From Paragorgia papillata (lineage: Eukaryota; Cnidaria; Anthozoa; Scleralcyonacea; Coralliidae): a DNA stretch of 64,000 nucleotides. The translations under genes and the position numbers were made by a program. Positions 22,563-34,860 of this stretch are shown here, in pieces. The DNA lies in assembly GCA_035771165.1 (NCBI GenBank), contig JAWNZC010000351.1:8811501-8875500 (forward strand), written 5' to 3'. The notes under the pieces were generated by a model. That model ran no database searches and was not told the DNA's origin. It was given only the letters and a program-made list of their open reading frames with translations. How positions within the stretch are numbered: position 1 is the first letter of the stretch; each line of letters starts with the position of its first letter.

Positions 22563-22820
22563 TTAAACTCATTCCTGTCCCAGGGCTTCCCCAAAAGTGA
22601 ATAAAATCGTCTGGCGTTAGCCGGAATAGAATACTAAAGACCGATTCGGACAGGAAAGTTCCTGGCTGTCCGAATCGGTCTTTAGTATTTTTACAAAGAG
22701 TTAGGGAGATAGTTTATAACTCATTCCTGTCCAAGGGCTTCCCCAGAAGTGAATAAAATCGTCTGGCGTTAGCTAGAATAAAATACTGTAAAGACCGATT
22801 CGGACAGGAAAGGGTTTTAA
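22563..22820. repeat. Duplex palindrome element, copy 2
   Basis: Two monomers (from AACTCATTCCTGTCC at 22566 and at 22712) are joined by GTTAGGGAGATAGTTTATAA. Each carries the AATAAAATCGTCTGGCGTTA core and ends in CGGACAGGAAAG. After monomer 1 an extra inverted stub (CTGTCCGAATCGGTCTTTAG) is inserted. It has the same duplex architecture as 1409-1621. Confidence 0.75.
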
Positions 22821-23429
22821 GGCATGAACCGATTTTAACATTAATCGCAGTAAAGACAGTCCCTTGACAAAATATGTCTTCCTGTTCCTGAACTGTGTAT
22901 CACTAAGTTAAAAAATCTTATTGTGGCATTGTGATTATTTTTTGTTAAAATGCAGATCTTTTCTGCATGAATCAACCATGCATATATACAGTCATCATTT
23001 TATTATTTTGTCGGTCTTTCCAGTTTTTTTACATATATTTGGTCATTGGCATTGTATCGTAAACATGCATGTCTTTGAGCAAGTTTTTGCATATAATTAT
23101 AATATAATGATGGTGACCTAGAAATGGAAACCTTATTTATAATAAACCTACTCTATGTCGTAAATAAGTTTAGAAATATTGTTTTAAGCATAACAAGACG
23201 TTCTTTTTAAAGCCAAAAAAGTGGATATAAAACTCTGACTGTGTCTGCGTTAATAAAAATTCACAACGGAACCAGTAGCCCAATCCTAAGCGCTAAGGTC
23301 GCTAAGGTTAATCGAACGGTGAAAATAGTAGCTAATGCTTTGGCGTTCTAAACAATTTGGTAATTTTTTTTTCCGTATATGTTTTTGTTGTACATTAAGC
23401 TGGCATAAGTTAAATCAGAGAAAAACTCT
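22821..23429. other. Intergenic stretch with a SINE-like scrap
   Basis: Near 23270-23330, ACCAGTAGCCCAATCCTAAG resembles the tRNA-like scrap at 14569. Otherwise AT-rich and featureless. Confidence 0.35.
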
Positions 23430-23514
23430 GAGCTCCAGACGGGACTCGAACCCACAACCTTCCGAATGCTAGCCGGACGACGCTCAGCCTCTCATCATTG
23501 AGCCACTGGAACTC
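23430..23514 (-). repeat. tRNA-Ala(AGC)-like sequence, probable SINE head or tRNA pseudogene
   Basis: On the minus strand GAGTTCC pairs with GGAGCTC, the anticodon stem TCCGG/TCGGA holds loop CTAGCAT (anticodon AGC, Ala), and GGGTTCGAGTCCC forms the T arm. The D region is about 10 bases too long (GGCTCAATGATGAGAGGCTG then AGC), making 85 nt overall without a class II variable arm. The good T and acceptor stems with an aberrant D arm favour a tRNA-derived repeat over a working tRNA. Confidence 0.55.
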
Positions 23515-23594
23515 AAATGGTAGACCGAGGTTGTTTTCGAATTTGGGAATTGGAATCCTATTATTTTTGTCCTAACAGGGTGCTCATATTGCTG

Positions 23595-23720
23595 GGGTTC
23601 ACCTTACGTCATTGCCACCATGTTGGATGAATTTGACAAAAGTTTTTCATCATCTGCAATTATAATTTCACCCAACATGGCGAAAATATCTTTGTCCTTC
23701 GAATCTCAGGGGATTGGTTG
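23595..23720. repeat. Copy of the repeat that is split at 10190-11260
   Basis: CGTCATTGCCACCATGTTGG and AACATGGCGAAAATATCTTT then GTCCTTCGAATCTCAGGGGA match the two flanks of the 10253-11218 insertion. This shows the uninterrupted form of the older repeat. Confidence 0.55.
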
Positions 23721-24077
23721 CACACTACCTATACGAGAGGGTTCACAAAAAATGCAGGATTGCAAACCTCATCAGTTGCCCTACTGCAGTACTGTATAAA
23801 AGCTCGTTTACACAGGCGATTGTTGCTGCGATTTTTCTCCTCCAGAGTCTGTTCTAATTATAACATCACTTACATCGGGGCAAAAGGTAAAATAGAATTA
23901 ACAAATGTATCCCTGTGAAGTATATTATAAACTACAGGGCACAAGAGTTCACACTTTTTAGTTTAACTGAAGATCTTCAGTGATTAATGTAGAATCAGTC
24001 ATATTTATTATGATTAACCAGATGCCAGTTGTCTCAGCAATACTCAATGAGGTACTTCTCGTCTCAGCAACCGACTA

Positions 24078-24507
24078 CACACGTAAAAACGCACAGTCTG
24101 ATCAGCTCTGATATCAAATCTGTTCAGAGAAATGTAGCGACCCTTGATTCAGCCTGACAGCTACAGAATGTACCACGCAATACACAATACACCTATGTAC
24201 TTATTATCTATAGTATACCAATGTGGCAAAACGTAATAAATAAATAAATAAAATAAAAATTTAGTTAGAATTTCTAACAGACTGCGACAGCTCCTTATCG
24301 GACAACATACCTGTTCAGTCTGTTATATCAAACTGATACAGCAGTGTCAGGCTGATACAGTTTGACAGAATCTGTTCTGAACAGTCTGTTGTATAGCGGC
24401 AGGTATGATACAGATATGATATCATAGGTGTATCATTGCTGATATTGCAACAGGCTGTATCAAGGGTCGCTGCAAGGTCTGACACAGAGTGGGCGTTTTT
24501 GTGTGTG
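24078..24507 (+). mobile_element. Tc1/mariner-type MITE A (430 bp), TA target site
   Basis: TA|CACACGTAAAAACGC opens and GCGTTTTTGTGTGTG|TA closes. The interior has many imperfect inverted motifs (CTGTTCAGTCTGTTATATCA, GGCTGATACAGTTTGACA). A second copy in the opposite orientation lies at 25793-27804, where it hosts a stack of insertions. Confidence 0.75.
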
Positions 24508-25444
24508 TACTGGGGAAGTATTTCGAATATCTTCTGGTAACCATCTTAAAATTATAATTTTCAAACATTTGGGCGCATACATGCATTTGTTACCTTGAAA
24601 CCAAACTCATCACGTTTAGGTTATGCGACTACCAAAGAACGACAGAGATGCAATTGCATGTGTGTGTGCATGCATGCTGTTATAATAATTATAGCCCGGC
24701 TAAACGGGATGATTTGTGTCACGAAAATCTTTCCTGGGCCGCAAAACAAGATTTCAATCAACTTTGGGATGCCATTACATCTAAACTAAACTGATTCTTT
24801 ATTGCAAATTGATTTTATACATGTTTTAAAGTCACAGTAAGTTCCTAACAAAACGAGCCAGCCCGGTTAGCCGGGCTATACAAATAACCGACTCTTTACC
24901 TATCTCTCAGACACATGACACTGTAATATTAATTTAAAAGAACCTGCCAAGATGTGTTTGTGTTCTATAGCTTACTGACACATGTATAATATGAGATAAG
25001 ACCCCAATGAACTGGCACTTTCTGCTTCATGTCGCACGAAGTTTTCAGTCAGTGCCCTATGGCTATAGCTATTGCCCTACAGTATATTCTTGGATATAAA
25101 TGTTAAAATTGGTATAGGACATGCTTCTCTGTGCAGAAAATATTTGATTGTCAATTAAAGGCCAGCAATATATCTGAACACGGAAAAAGGTTAAGTTCAT
25201 AAAAGAATATTCTTTTACTTAAGAATATAGCTTAATTCTTTTCCACATGTTCAAAACTCATTTGACTAAATGCATAATATTCAGTATTCGTGATCTCCAT
25301 GTTTTGTATCTCAAGGCTTTGTCGTCAGTTTCTATAGATTATTATGTCTGTTTATGCTTTAATTGCAAGTTATGCAAATTGTTATCTTTACAAATTACAC
25401 ATGATGAACCTATTGAGGTAAACCGCAGATGCGCACATTAGAGG

Positions 25445-25445
<1 letters not shown>
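24508..25445. other. Intergenic stretch with a small hairpin
   Basis: AGCCCGGTTAGCCGGGCT near 24868 is a perfect hairpin, and ATAGCCCGGCTAAACGGG near 24689 is a relative facing it, so a 0.2 kb foldback fragment is likely. No coding sequence is supported. Confidence 0.4.
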
Positions 25446-25493
<48 letters not shown>

Positions 25494-25498
25494 TGGGT
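25446..25498. repeat. (GT)n then poly-G microsatellite
   Basis: About 15 GT dinucleotides are followed by a run of G interrupted by a single T. Confidence 0.95.
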
Positions 25499-26197
25499 GA
25501 CACTCCCCAACACTTGACAGACGGTCGAAAAAGACTACCTATTCGGTCCTTTACTACCTTTGAGAACGTGAGGGCATGAAAAGTCGGTTCCAGAACGAAA
25601 AGCACCCTCGAAAATATGTTTTGAATATGCGCCCTTGCCAATATGCACCAATTACTGCGTTAGATTTTGTGTTGGACCATGAAATACCTGAGATATTTTA
25701 GACATGAACTTATAATATTGAAATGTCATATCGACTATATTAACAACATCAACATATTATTTGATCCAGTGATATACACTATACGAGCTATACACACGCA
25801 AAAACGCCCACTCTGTGTCAGACCTGATGCAGAATGATGTCAGATCTGTTCAGAGAAATGTAGCGACCCCTGATACAGCCTGTTGCAGTATCAGCAATGA
25901 TACACCTATGATATCATATCTGTATCATATCTACAGCTATACAACAGACTGTTCAGAACAGATTCTGTCAAACTGTATCAGCCTGACACGGTCAGTGGCA
26001 CCAGTGGCGTGCTGGCCTTTGTTCGTCAGGGGAGGCCAACAGTGAATTTGGCGCCCCTCCAGGTTTCCATCTTTGTAAACATCCGTGGCGCTAATTTACA
26101 AAAGCAGTCATTTGACTTTCAGGACTAAAATATAGAGCAATAATTGCAAGGAAATGAAAACAATTTGAAAAACGTGTTTAAAACTGCCATCAAGAGT

Positions 26198-26861
26198 AAA
26201 GGCTCTTTTCCACTCATCGCAGAAACTAGTTCGCAGCTTGCTGCGAGCAGAGGCGCCGGAAGCAACTTAGGGCAGCGGGGGCAGAATTTGAAAAAAGGGC
26301 ACTTTCACCTTACTTGGCAAACAAGCAAAAGGAAATTTTTGATTTAGTGGGAGAAGCTGTCTAGCTGTCTTTATTAATTTAATATCTGTTGCTGGAAGAT
26401 GCACACAGACTGACAGACTTACAGTAAACGTTTGTCAATAACAATTTTTGATAATTAATAAATAATCATTTTAAATCACATATTCACATGCATAATGCAT
26501 CGAACTCACTTCGTCAATCGTCGATCACGACGACCAGCGACGATTAGTTCGGGTTTCTTCCTCCTAATTACGCACCTCGCTCGTAAAATTTAAATGTTTT
26601 TGCTTTCCGAATTTGTGCAGTATAAATTTTAACTTAGAGTGATAAAATAAATTCAAAAGCAAGTATAAGATATTGTATTTAGCAAAGGGTACGCAGCTGC
26701 CCTCGTGTGCCCCCGTAAGCAAAGGGCAGCTGGCTGCGAGTACTTGTATCTCATTAAAAAGAAGTCACAACCGAGAAAACAAGCACTGCTGCATGCGAGT
26801 TGTTTTTAATTAGATGCAAACACTCGGAGCTGGTGTTTGCGATGACTGGAAAAGAGCCTTA
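26198..26861. mobile_element. Foldback MITE C nested in element B
   Basis: TAAAGGCTCTTTTCCACTCA then TCGC is mirrored by GCGATGACTGGAAAAGAGCC then TTA. The arms are separated by element D. Confidence 0.7.
26248..26732. mobile_element. hAT-like element D nested in MITE C, 8-bp duplication GCTGCGAG
   Basis: GCTGCGAG sits immediately on each side (26240-26247, 26733-26740). The element starts CAGAGGCGCCGGAAGC and ends GGGCAGCTG. Weak inverted motifs (GGGCAGC / GCTGCCC) lie near both ends. This is the youngest layer of a four-deep stack. Confidence 0.75.
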
Positions 26862-27806
26862 TGGCTTTCAGTCGTCCTTGCAACATAGATGAGCGAATGC
26901 GAGTTTTCACTAGTCAGCAATCGCAGAACTGATTGGAACTGCAACAGCAATCGCATACACTTGACAAAGTGTTGGATATGCATCGACCAGGCGGTAATCG
27001 GGATGCCAGAGAATTTTTAGAGCCTCAACAAAAAATGGTACATCTGATCTTTGTTCCATGCTGCTTCGTTGGCACAAGTGGCTTCGTCTATTTCGTCATC
27101 ATGTTCTGAATCAAGAACCATCGACATCGTGAACATCTTCCTTGCTTTCTTTTCCAAAAATGGAACGATTGAACATTTGGAATGACGGTGCAAAAGTGAA
27201 CAGTTCTTCAGCGCAGCGGGATGGGTTGATGCGATACGTCGTGCAGAAACTGCTTATGTTGGCTTCCAAGTCGAAGTTGTCAGCTTGTCAGAACGACGGA
27301 ATTCGAAAAGGTGTTGCACGGGTGCGAGGTGTTGTGTTACTGTGAACTGTGATTTTTTTCCACAGGTAGTGCCGTATAGATCTGAGATCTCGATAAAAGA
27401 CAGTGGATTGTCTCCAAGCTGGCAAGCTTCTCCACAATCTCAAACTCTTGTTTCTCTTTTTGGCTCATCGGATTCTGACAAAATTCTGACTAACGCTCTT
27501 TTGTGTCCTTTGCGGCAATTTGGCGCCCCTTTAAGTTTTGGCGCCCCCTAAAAAATCTTCACTTGGGGGGCCATGGCCCCCCGTCCCCCCTGCCAGCACG
27601 CCACTCAGTGCTGTATCAGTTTGATATAACAGACTGAACAGGTATGTTGTCTACGGAGCTGTCGCAGTCTGTTAGAAATTCTAACTAAATGTTTATACAT
27701 CAGCGCTGGTACATTCTGTAGCTGTCAGGCTGTATCAAGGGTCGCTACATTTCTCTGAACAGATCTGATATCAGAGCTGATCAGACTGTGCGTTGTTACG
27801 TGTGTG

Positions 27807-28739
27807 GGCTTCCTCATATTTTTCTCATTAACTTTATTTCAGTGTCTAATCTTCTACTTGTATCCGTCCTATGGGTCTACTAATGACACTAAGTCACTAA
27901 CTAAGATCGATTTGAAGCTAAAGTTGATTTGGGTGAGCTGGGAGGGAAAATCTCAGAGCTCAGAGAACAACCATCGAAGGAAGGATTCGAAACACAAAAG
28001 AAAACCAACCACTCTATTCACATAAATCATGCACCTATGTGGCACACGCAGGGGTGGCGCCAGTGGGGGGTAAGGTGGGGGTGGGGGGGCTACAGCCCTC
28101 CTGTCGGGGAACACTAGTCCCCCCATATGAGAAGATTTACAGATTTGTCGGAGTAGGATCTGGAAGAAAAATTGTATTTTTAACAATTGGCAACGAACTT
28201 CTTAACGGATTAATAAGCCAGACAAGTCAGTAATTAATGCTTTAGTAGTGAAGTGAAACTCCTTTAGAAACACAGGATACGGTATACAAAATTCCATTTT
28301 CTGTCTGCAATATTGGACGAAAATGGCAAATGTTAATGACCACACTAGGTGTTCAACAGATTTTTCTTTATTGATACCTTGAAAATAAATGCTGTGGCTT
28401 GTCGTTTATTGCGATAATTTCACGCTGAGAAGATGGAAAAAGCTAAAATCTCCAAGGCTATTTCATCAGTCTCGGTGACTTTTTGCATCGGTGATAAGGA
28501 CATATATAGTTCTATTTCGAAAACTGTACTGTAGTCTTCAAAGTCTAACAATAATTGTATGCCATCAATAATCACGTGTTTTGATTTCCATACAATGTAG
28601 TATTGTAAACAATCATAGTATTGCATAGTGTCGTGTGGCAGAAGATCTATATCGCGTGCGGTTTAATGAATAAGATCTCTATCGCCGGGTGTTTTATGTA
28701 ATAGCTTTATTTTTGGAATGTGTCAAGTCTCAATTCAGT
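27807..28739. other. Intergenic stretch with one hAT-like terminus
   Basis: At about 28049-28120, CAGGGGTGGCGCCAGTGGGG and G/C-rich sequence look like a single hAT-type end without a partner. An antisense frame at 28420-28626 has protein-like composition but no homology or splice support. Confidence 0.35.
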
Positions 28740-28862
28740 ATTTCCCACTCCCTCTCCACCTCCCCTCCCCCCCCCCCCCCCCCTCGCATGCTCTTTCTCT
28801 CTTCTCTTTCTTTCTCTTCTTTTCCTTCTCTCTCTTTCTCTCTTCCTCATTATCTGTCTTTG
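28740..28862. repeat. Low-complexity C and TCT/TTC tract
   Basis: A pyrimidine-only stretch including about 17 consecutive C, then irregular TTTCTCT repeats. Potential H-DNA. Confidence 0.9.
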
Positions 28863-29884
28863 GCTTGCTTTTACAGTAAAAATGTAAATAGCCATGACAT
28901 CTTGATGTTAATCTTATCCAAGAGTATTTACTCTAAAAGGGACGAGCCAAGGCATGTGTTCATAATTCATTTCTCGCTGACACGTATAGGATTAAAAAAA
29001 ATCAATTGTGTAACTATTTCCCACGCTCTTTGTTTTGTAAAATAACATAATGAACCTTGGCGTTCACTTAGCGAGTGTTATTAGCAAATGCCAATCAAAA
29101 GCTTTCACACAGATATTTTTCGATTCACAAAATCAAATCACATTGTGCTAACAGTGTGCATGCATATTGGGAATTGATTTGGTTGGCAAGATCAGAGAAA
29201 GAAGAAGAATGGGGAAGAGAGTGGAAGACAGAGAAAAACTGGGGGGGGAGGGAGATAAGGTTGAGATATTAAAGAACGGAAATGCCAGCTTCGATAAGCA
29301 TGTGGTGTGTAGGTAAAATAGAGCATATCTCGAATATTAATGATTTGAAAACACACAATCATTAAACTGACAAGATTTATAAGTAGCAAAAACTAAACTA
29401 TCTTGTTAAATTGTAATATTTCGACTTAGTCATCTACAGACTTTATGTGTGGCTATAGGTTAATTAATTAAACTGTGATTGAATTTCGATGTTTTTCAAA
29501 GAACGCTGCCGCGAAGCGCACGTAAATTGGGGGTGGGGGCGGAATGTATAAAGAACTAAGACCTCTCCTATCAATTGTTTGTGAGAGGTTCGATTATATG
29601 GTTAACGAACAAGACGGTTATAAATAAACAATTTAACCAAGAGAGGTTGCTTCTTCATATGTATATATCTTACTTAGGATACAGTCTTCATGGGTATTCA
29701 TGGGTATGTTACGTATGTATACAATTTAGATAAATGTTGAGTATTATGTGTCATTGTAGAAAAAGTATCCGGCACGTGATATAATTTAGTCCAAAAGAAC
29801 AATTTTCTATCGTTACCATGGTAACAATGACGTTAAAACTTTGGCATGTATCTTGGGTTTAGATTTTAGATTGATAAATACCGA
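28863..29884. other. Intergenic stretch, nothing assigned
   Basis: AT-rich sequence without a credible gene. A purine-rich patch at 29200-29265 explains the short lysine/glutamate-rich frames there. Confidence 0.4.
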
Positions 29885-30116
<232 letters not shown>

Positions 30117-30119
30117 ACA

Positions 30120-31169
30120 AAAATATACAAACTCGCCAAACGAAGTATTGAATGTTGCCAGTTTTATATGCCAGCAGTGGCGTATTTAACGGGACCTTGC
30201 CTTTCTCCTCCCCTTCTCCCCGAGTACTAGTGTGCAAGAAAATTTGGTAGGAATGGGGACTAAATCGGAAATTCGATAGCCTGTCAAATATAGCGTGTAA
30301 CCTTGCGTCATTTACATTCATGGAAACTGGAAACCTTCGTCGGAAAAGTTTGGATTTCTAGTGTCTCTGAAATACTAATTCCTGCCTTTTGAGGCAGGTA
30401 GAGTCATTTGAAAGCCATAAATTACATAGTTTTGTTGTTATCTTCGCACTGCATGTCACTGCAGTGACAAATTTAGAAAACTATTGTTTGTCCTTTCAAC
30501 AGTCAATTGCAAAAAGGTTAAAGTGCCTATCTCACTTGTGGAAATTTTACATATTCGTAATCTTGGGATTCTCCTGAGCAAAATTGCAATACATTTTGTC
30601 GTTCCTAAATTGTATCTTCATGCACTTTTTTTGCTGTCAAAGTCGATAACTACTTACCGGAAGTGGCGACGAAAAAGGAATGAACTATTGGAAAGAGTTT
30701 TTACAATAGAATTACACGTCTTTCTCGTTTTTTCTTGTACGGTTACGCCATAACGATGAGAATTAGTGCGAAATAGATGTGCAGTTCTGTAAACACTGTT
30801 TCTTTCCAAAAGTTCATTCTTTTTTAAACGTCACTTCCAGTGAGCCGTACGAGTTACTATTAACTTTGACAGTGATTTGCTCATTCAGATTTGCTCAGAA
30901 GAACCCATCCTTACGAATATGAATAATCCGCACAGGTGATATAGACATTTTAAACAATCGAACGCAGACGTACGTATAAAATAAAACAATTCATTTGATC
31001 TTCAAAAGCTATCTATATTTAATTATTACAAAATTGTCTAGAAAAATCAAATCTATACTGACACATTATATGCAGATGACGATGCAAATCATACCATTTT
31101 TTGAAGAAACAGTGACAGATAGAAAACTGGTGTTTGAACTCTCAACAGTGAACTGGAGAAAAGTTAAAC
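30120..31169. other. Intergenic stretch with diverged short repeats
   Basis: AGAAAACTATTGTTTGTCCT (30475) and AGAAAACTGGTGTTTGAACT (31121) head two diverged copies of a roughly 50-bp motif. CAGTGGCGTATTTAACGGG at 30175 looks like a lone hAT-type end. No gene is supported. Confidence 0.4.
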
Positions 31170-31321
31170 AATGGGCAATTTGCATTATCGCAATGCATGC
31201 TGGTATTTGAGGTACGGATTCGCTTTCAGGGGAAATGCTCGCCTGACGCCGGCCATTTTCCCTGAAAGTGAATCCGTACCTCAACTACCAGCATGCATTG
31301 CGATAATGCAAATTTCCCATT
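31170..31321. repeat. Foldback MITE (about 150 bp)
   Basis: TTTGCATTATCGCAATGCAT then GCTGGTA is mirrored at 31288-31314, and GAGGTACGGATTCGCTTTCA also has its complement. The arms are about 60 bp around GGAAATGCTCGCCTGACGCC. Confidence 0.8.
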
Positions 31322-32818
31322 AATGGCTTTCAGACGCCGAATGTAGAAAGAACTGAGTACACAATAATAGCATCATATAAGTGGCTCTGGAATTACCACT
31401 GATCCAAGAATTGATAATAAACTTCCAATTTATAGATAGTTTAATTTTTAGTATATATAAAACACACACGGCCTTATGAAAAACAACATCTATTTTACTA
31501 TGTTTTAACATTTATTCTATTTTAGTGTCTGTGAAGTGAATAAAACAAACTATGAAATATAAATGTGACATGTACTTTTTGAGATATTAAGTGCCAAAGT
31601 TGCCTTCCTGCAATAGCGTTCCGTCGAGCTGCTATTTATAGCACAAAATGCGGACAAACAAACCAAAATTGACTTTCAAATTATTGCAAATGAGCCATTA
31701 TCTATTGTTCGGACTGCAAGAATTATGGGTAAAAGCGGACAAACTTAAATAGTGACATCATCACAACGGAGCGCTATTAGAAAATAAGGAAAGACTGGCA
31801 ACAAATATATAGGGCAGATGACGTATGCCGTTGTTACCCGAAGTTGTATTACACGAAGTGTCCCCAATTGTTAGGTCCTCCGACGGCATAAAGTAGCCCA
31901 AGGCCCCAAAGAGTTGACGACTCACGCCGATAACTCTTGAAGCAAAAAAAGGCTTTGAGAAAGACGCTTACACAGAAATTTAATTATTTTTTAAAGTAAA
32001 AAGTTCAAAGACATTGAAATTCATGTAAATTATGGCGTGAAACAAAGGTTCCGTGGAAAATTCCAAGCTTTTTTCTTTGTCGTGTTTGTTGTCGAATGAA
32101 GCAAGCTCAAAACGGACAATTAAGACATCTTCCCGAACACAAAGAAAGTCAAGAAACATACAAATACAACAAAAACCCATTCAGAATTATCCTTTAAAGA
32201 GAAACCTGTAAGGATGTTGCAGCCAAACATAGAAACCTGTAAGGATGTTGCAGCCAAACTAGTTGCAGCCAAAAGGTGGCCTGTGATTGGTTAATTTCGC
32301 GAATTACTTACCTAGCGAATAATTTCTTCAAAAATGGACAAGACGCCTGCATGTCAGGCGTTCACTCGGGCTACTGGCAAAGTACGGAGGTCTCTTCCGC
32401 GGAGGCTCTATACCGCGCGAGCAAAGGTGGGAGTGGGCTGACGAAGATCAGATCGAAGGCTGAATGTGGTGCATACTTTACACTGGTGAACATATTTACG
32501 ATTAAGACAGTTGTCAGCCACATTTGATCACTGTTAAACCGTACAAAAAATGCAAAATCGTGACACCCAAAAATAAAAGGAGAAAAAACCGTGAGCCGAA
32601 GCCTAGACTAGGCCTACCACATGCAGATAGCCCGAGTAATAAGCCACGGCAAACTTTGAGAGTTTATAGCTCAAAGACTATATGCAGCATATTTGCTTGA
32701 AATTTTCGGTGAATACAGTATACACTCTCAGTCTGAGATGGCGTGAGCAATGGTCTGAATGTCTCCGTTCTCATACTTTTGCTTCGACTTTGTGTATTGC
32801 ATCCGATGCATGGGTTAA
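31322..32818. other. Intergenic stretch with a small tandem duplication
   Basis: At 32200-32262 GAAACCTGTAAGGATGTTGC then AGCCAAAC occurs twice (period 31 bp) plus a partial GTTGCAGCCAAA. The 32276-32527 frame has no recognisable domain. Nothing else is supported. Confidence 0.4.
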
Positions 32819-33105
32819 GCCCCTTTCCGACCTACGCAGGCTTCGGGGGAAAGTGGGCACTGCCAACAAACTCGATCTTCGCCCCAAGTTAAGTTTGGGA
32901 TGAGTCAGTCCGGTTTTAAACTTGTCAAACAAGTTCTAGTTTATGAACTCTGTGAACACGCGCAGGCAGGAAAATAGCAAGTAACGCGTTAGAACCTGGA
33001 CCCAGAATAGTATCTTGGCAACCATTTACGCATGCTGAAAAAGAAATATCGAGTTTGTTGGTAGAGCCCAGTTTCTCCCGAAACCTGCGTAGGTCTGAAA
33101 GGGGC
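32819..33105. repeat. Foldback MITE, diverged arms
   Basis: AGCCCCTTTCCGACCTACGC then AGGCTTCGGG is mirrored by CCCGAAACCTGCGTAGGTCT then GAAAGGGGCT. ACTGCCAACAAACTCGAT / ATCGAGTTTGTTGGTAGAG extends the arms to about 60 bp. Confidence 0.7.
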
Positions 33106-33219
33106 TCTGATCAATTATGTCGATCGGCGTTTTTTCACTCCCCTATTTCAAATAAATTCTCTCCAGAGACGACACAAGAGACGACTGGGGACGAATCAGC
33201 ATTTGCACGCCGATGTTCG

Positions 33220-33355
33220 ATGGTGTTGGGTGACTATAACTCCCAGAATGCTTTGCTAGAATCATCACTCAGCGCCATCGTAAAACGTGGGCTCGAGCTC
33301 TGGGAACGAGAATGCGCCATTGTACGTCATTGTGCAAATGGTCTATATATAAAAA
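33220..33355. repeat. Fragment related to the 48257-48690 foldback MITE
   Basis: GTTGGGTGACTATAACTCCC then AGAATGCTTTGC and GTCATTGTGCAAATGGTCTA match the two ends of the 48257-48690 element, here closer together and with GGGCTCGAGCTCTGGGAACG inserted. Confidence 0.55.
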
Positions 33356-33360
33356 ACTGA

Positions 33361-34860
33361 CCAGATAACAAATGTTAGAAATTTTGACTGAAGATCCGAA
33401 GATATATGCGGCTAAGTAGATGAAAACCGTAAAAATTTGACAAATTTCAAACGCCATTGTTACCACATGGTAACGACAGATATTAGCACTATTCAACAAA
33501 TACTTCATAAGTGTGGTTCTCATTCTGCAGTTCAGTATACAGAATAATTATATAATAGTTATTTTATAGACAGCAATAGCCATAGACTATATGACGCCAT
33601 GAAAAAAATAAAACTCTAGGGAGCCACTTAATTATAAATTTGACTTTTGACCCAACTGGCTAACACACGAAATTAAATCGACCTAAATTTTTACCTTCTT
33701 GCTTTACTCTGTCGTCCATTATGCAACCTGTATCTTGTTTTTCACGGCACAATTACCTCAGTGGGCAGTGTTTGCAATTCTCTGGTATAAATCAGTGAAC
33801 ATGATTTTCAAGCATGGAGACGGAGTCAGTTCAATAGTATAAATCAACTTTGGATTATATAATTTGTTGAAATGTTGAATGTTCGGGAATCGTCTGTAAG
33901 TTATAATTGAATCAATACGGCTTTTATTTTAATGTTTGCAGCTCAGAATTTAAAAATAAGACAGTTTTTTGCTGAAAATACAAAATAGCGTTTAAATTTA
34001 CCTTCCTGACCAGAAGAACATTCCTTTGCACGATTTGATTTCCTGATACGAAAACAGGATGTCATATTGGGCCTAGCTATTTTAAGAAGTTGTTTAATTT
34101 CTCTTTCCTGAGTACTACCGTCTACGGAATCTAAAGCTGTCGAAGACCAACAGTGAAATGAATTCATCATGTAACGATATATAATATATAATGCATAACA
34201 TATAATAATAAATAACTATATGTTGTTTCTTTTGTATTAGCTGGTAAATTATACAATTTGCGGGAAGTACAAAGCAAAGCATGCAATCATACAGAGATTT
34301 GGTAACATGACATGATAACAGGAAGAACTATTTCATTAAGCTCTTATTATTTGACAGAAACCATGCAAGTGTAGTTAAGTGTTTTGTTTTGTAGTCAGTT
34401 TGGCAACGCATCCCTCCAGCTCCGTTAAGCTGTCCATGAGTGTAAAAAAAATTAGGGTGCTGCGCATAGGCAGTGTTTTGGATAGAGCAAAGTGAAAGGT
34501 GGTAAACTGCGAAGTCCACCAAGATTAGTTTTACTAACGGAATACATGGGTTCTAAGAATAGAAAATATTGGAAGGTTGACGTCATACGGGAATGACCAT
34601 TGATGGATTCTAGTTTATTTATTCGGAACAGATTTATTCACTAATTTAATACAGATTAAAAGGCCTTCGCTCGAAACGTTAGACTCCTACGTTCTCTGTT
34701 TCGGCAGTATATCTAACCTTACTATATTTCGATTTTTGTATAATATGTAAGTGTTAATCAATGGTCACGAGTGTGATAAAGGAATTGTCTTTTTTTTTTT
34801 AAACTACTCATTAGTATAAATAGTATGTGATAAACGATGTTAGTATAAATTCACAAGTTT
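33361..34860. other. Intergenic stretch, nothing firm
   Basis: AT-rich. GCTCGAAACGTTAGACTCCT near 34670 resembles the conserved tail of Penelope-like elements. No gene is supported. Confidence 0.35.

Larger units (their letters stand above)
26002..27605. mobile_element. hAT-like element B nested in MITE A
   Basis: CAGTGGCGTGCTGGCC at the left is mirrored by GCCAGCACGCCACT at the right, with C-rich subterminal sequence, in the style of the 59901-60383 element. The flanks share TCAGTG but no exact 8-bp duplication remains. It contains element C and non-coding sequence; no intact transposase was seen. Confidence 0.7.
25793..27804 (-). mobile_element. MITE A, second copy, inverted and host to nested insertions
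   Basis: CACACGCAAAAACGCC at the left and GCGTTGTTACGTGTG at the right are the ends of MITE A, in the orientation opposite to 24078-24507. Its own sequence runs to about 25990 and resumes at about 27606. In between sits a 1.6 kb element. The left TA is kept (25791-25792); the right one has changed to TG. Confidence 0.75.

Noticed and set aside
28420..28626. Minus-strand 68-residue frame with acidic stretches
   Set aside because: No splice-consistent neighbours, no recognisable motif, and AT-rich surroundings.
30386..31210. Plus-strand frames around a repeated QSIAKRLK / TVNWRKVK word
   Set aside because: The similarity is explained by a diverged 50-bp DNA repeat, and no longer open frame links them.
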